From: Pseudomonadota bacterium
Lineage (GTDB): Bacteria > Pseudomonadota > Alphaproteobacteria > SMXQ01
DNA: 32,022 bases
Direction: 5' to 3'
Assembly: GCA_022545545.1 (NCBI GenBank)
Contig: JACZQV010000012.1
Coordinates: 1-32,022 of the forward strand
The stretch's first letter is position 1; the number at the start of each line of letters is the position of its first letter. The notes beneath the pieces are model-generated. The model worked only from the letters and a program-made list of their open reading frames with translations, was not told the DNA's origin and made no database searches. Positions 31,944 to 32,022 of the stretch are shown piece after piece. Made by a program: the position numbers and the translations under genes.

Positions 31944-32022
31944 GACCCTGGTAAAGCCCGACCGATACCGGATACTGTAGCGAAGTGCCAATCGGCGAAC
32001 CACCGCAAAAACGGGATTGCGA

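Overview
The window is about 32 kb of GC-rich chromosome, almost entirely housekeeping and central-metabolism genes. Several features point to an alphaproteobacterium, probably a Rhodospirillales-like lineage. The proton-translocating transhydrogenase is split into pntAA, pntAB and pntB. A COQ9 homologue lies next to a divergently transcribed rpsU. A zinc-free bL36 gene follows pyruvate kinase. An N-formylglutamate amidohydrolase sits with a DUF1244 gene, and there is a tandem TTAA-N7-TTAA (CtrA-type) site. The taxon is inferred from gene content and context, not from any database search. I saw no rRNA, tRNA, CRISPR array, prophage or intact transposase.

Layout, left half. The window opens inside clpA (3' end), followed by a small four-helix membrane protein. 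On the minus strand come a FemAB-like acyltransferase, a 263-bp inverted-repeat element, coq9 and a second-type peptide deformylase. Divergent from these is rpsU. Next on the minus strand are the transhydrogenase operon (pntAA-pntAB-pntB), an ABC1/UbiB-like kinase and an M3-family oligoendopeptidase F. A long-chain acyl-CoA ligase reads on plus and faces a UDP-glucuronate 4-epimerase-like gene; an 88-bp palindromic repeat element lies between them.

Layout, right half. Two translationally coupled, paralogous MFS exporters read on plus. They converge on a minus-strand group of FGase, GCS2-type carboxylate-amine ligase and DUF1244. A divergent EamA transporter follows. The glycolate oxidase operon glcDEF (minus) is divergent from pyruvate kinase (plus), and their shared control region carries a 33-bp tandem repeat. 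Then come rpmJ (absent from the ORF track), a methyltransferase with three N-terminal 'AWW' repeats downstream of a CtrA-type site, a DUF3604 protein and an SDR oxidoreductase.

How the genes fit together. NADPH supply (Pnt), ubiquinone biosynthesis (COQ9, possibly the ABC1 kinase), glycolate oxidation and glycolysis (pyk) describe an aerobic heterotroph. The most novel items are the AWW-repeat methyltransferase with its apparent CtrA control, the two palindromic repeat elements, the duplicated repeats in the glc and pnt leaders, and two possible leaderless transcripts facing each other between the FGase and EamA genes. Start codons were corrected against the ORF track for coq9, rpsU, pntAB, both MFS genes, DUF1244, the GCS2 ligase and the methyltransferase.
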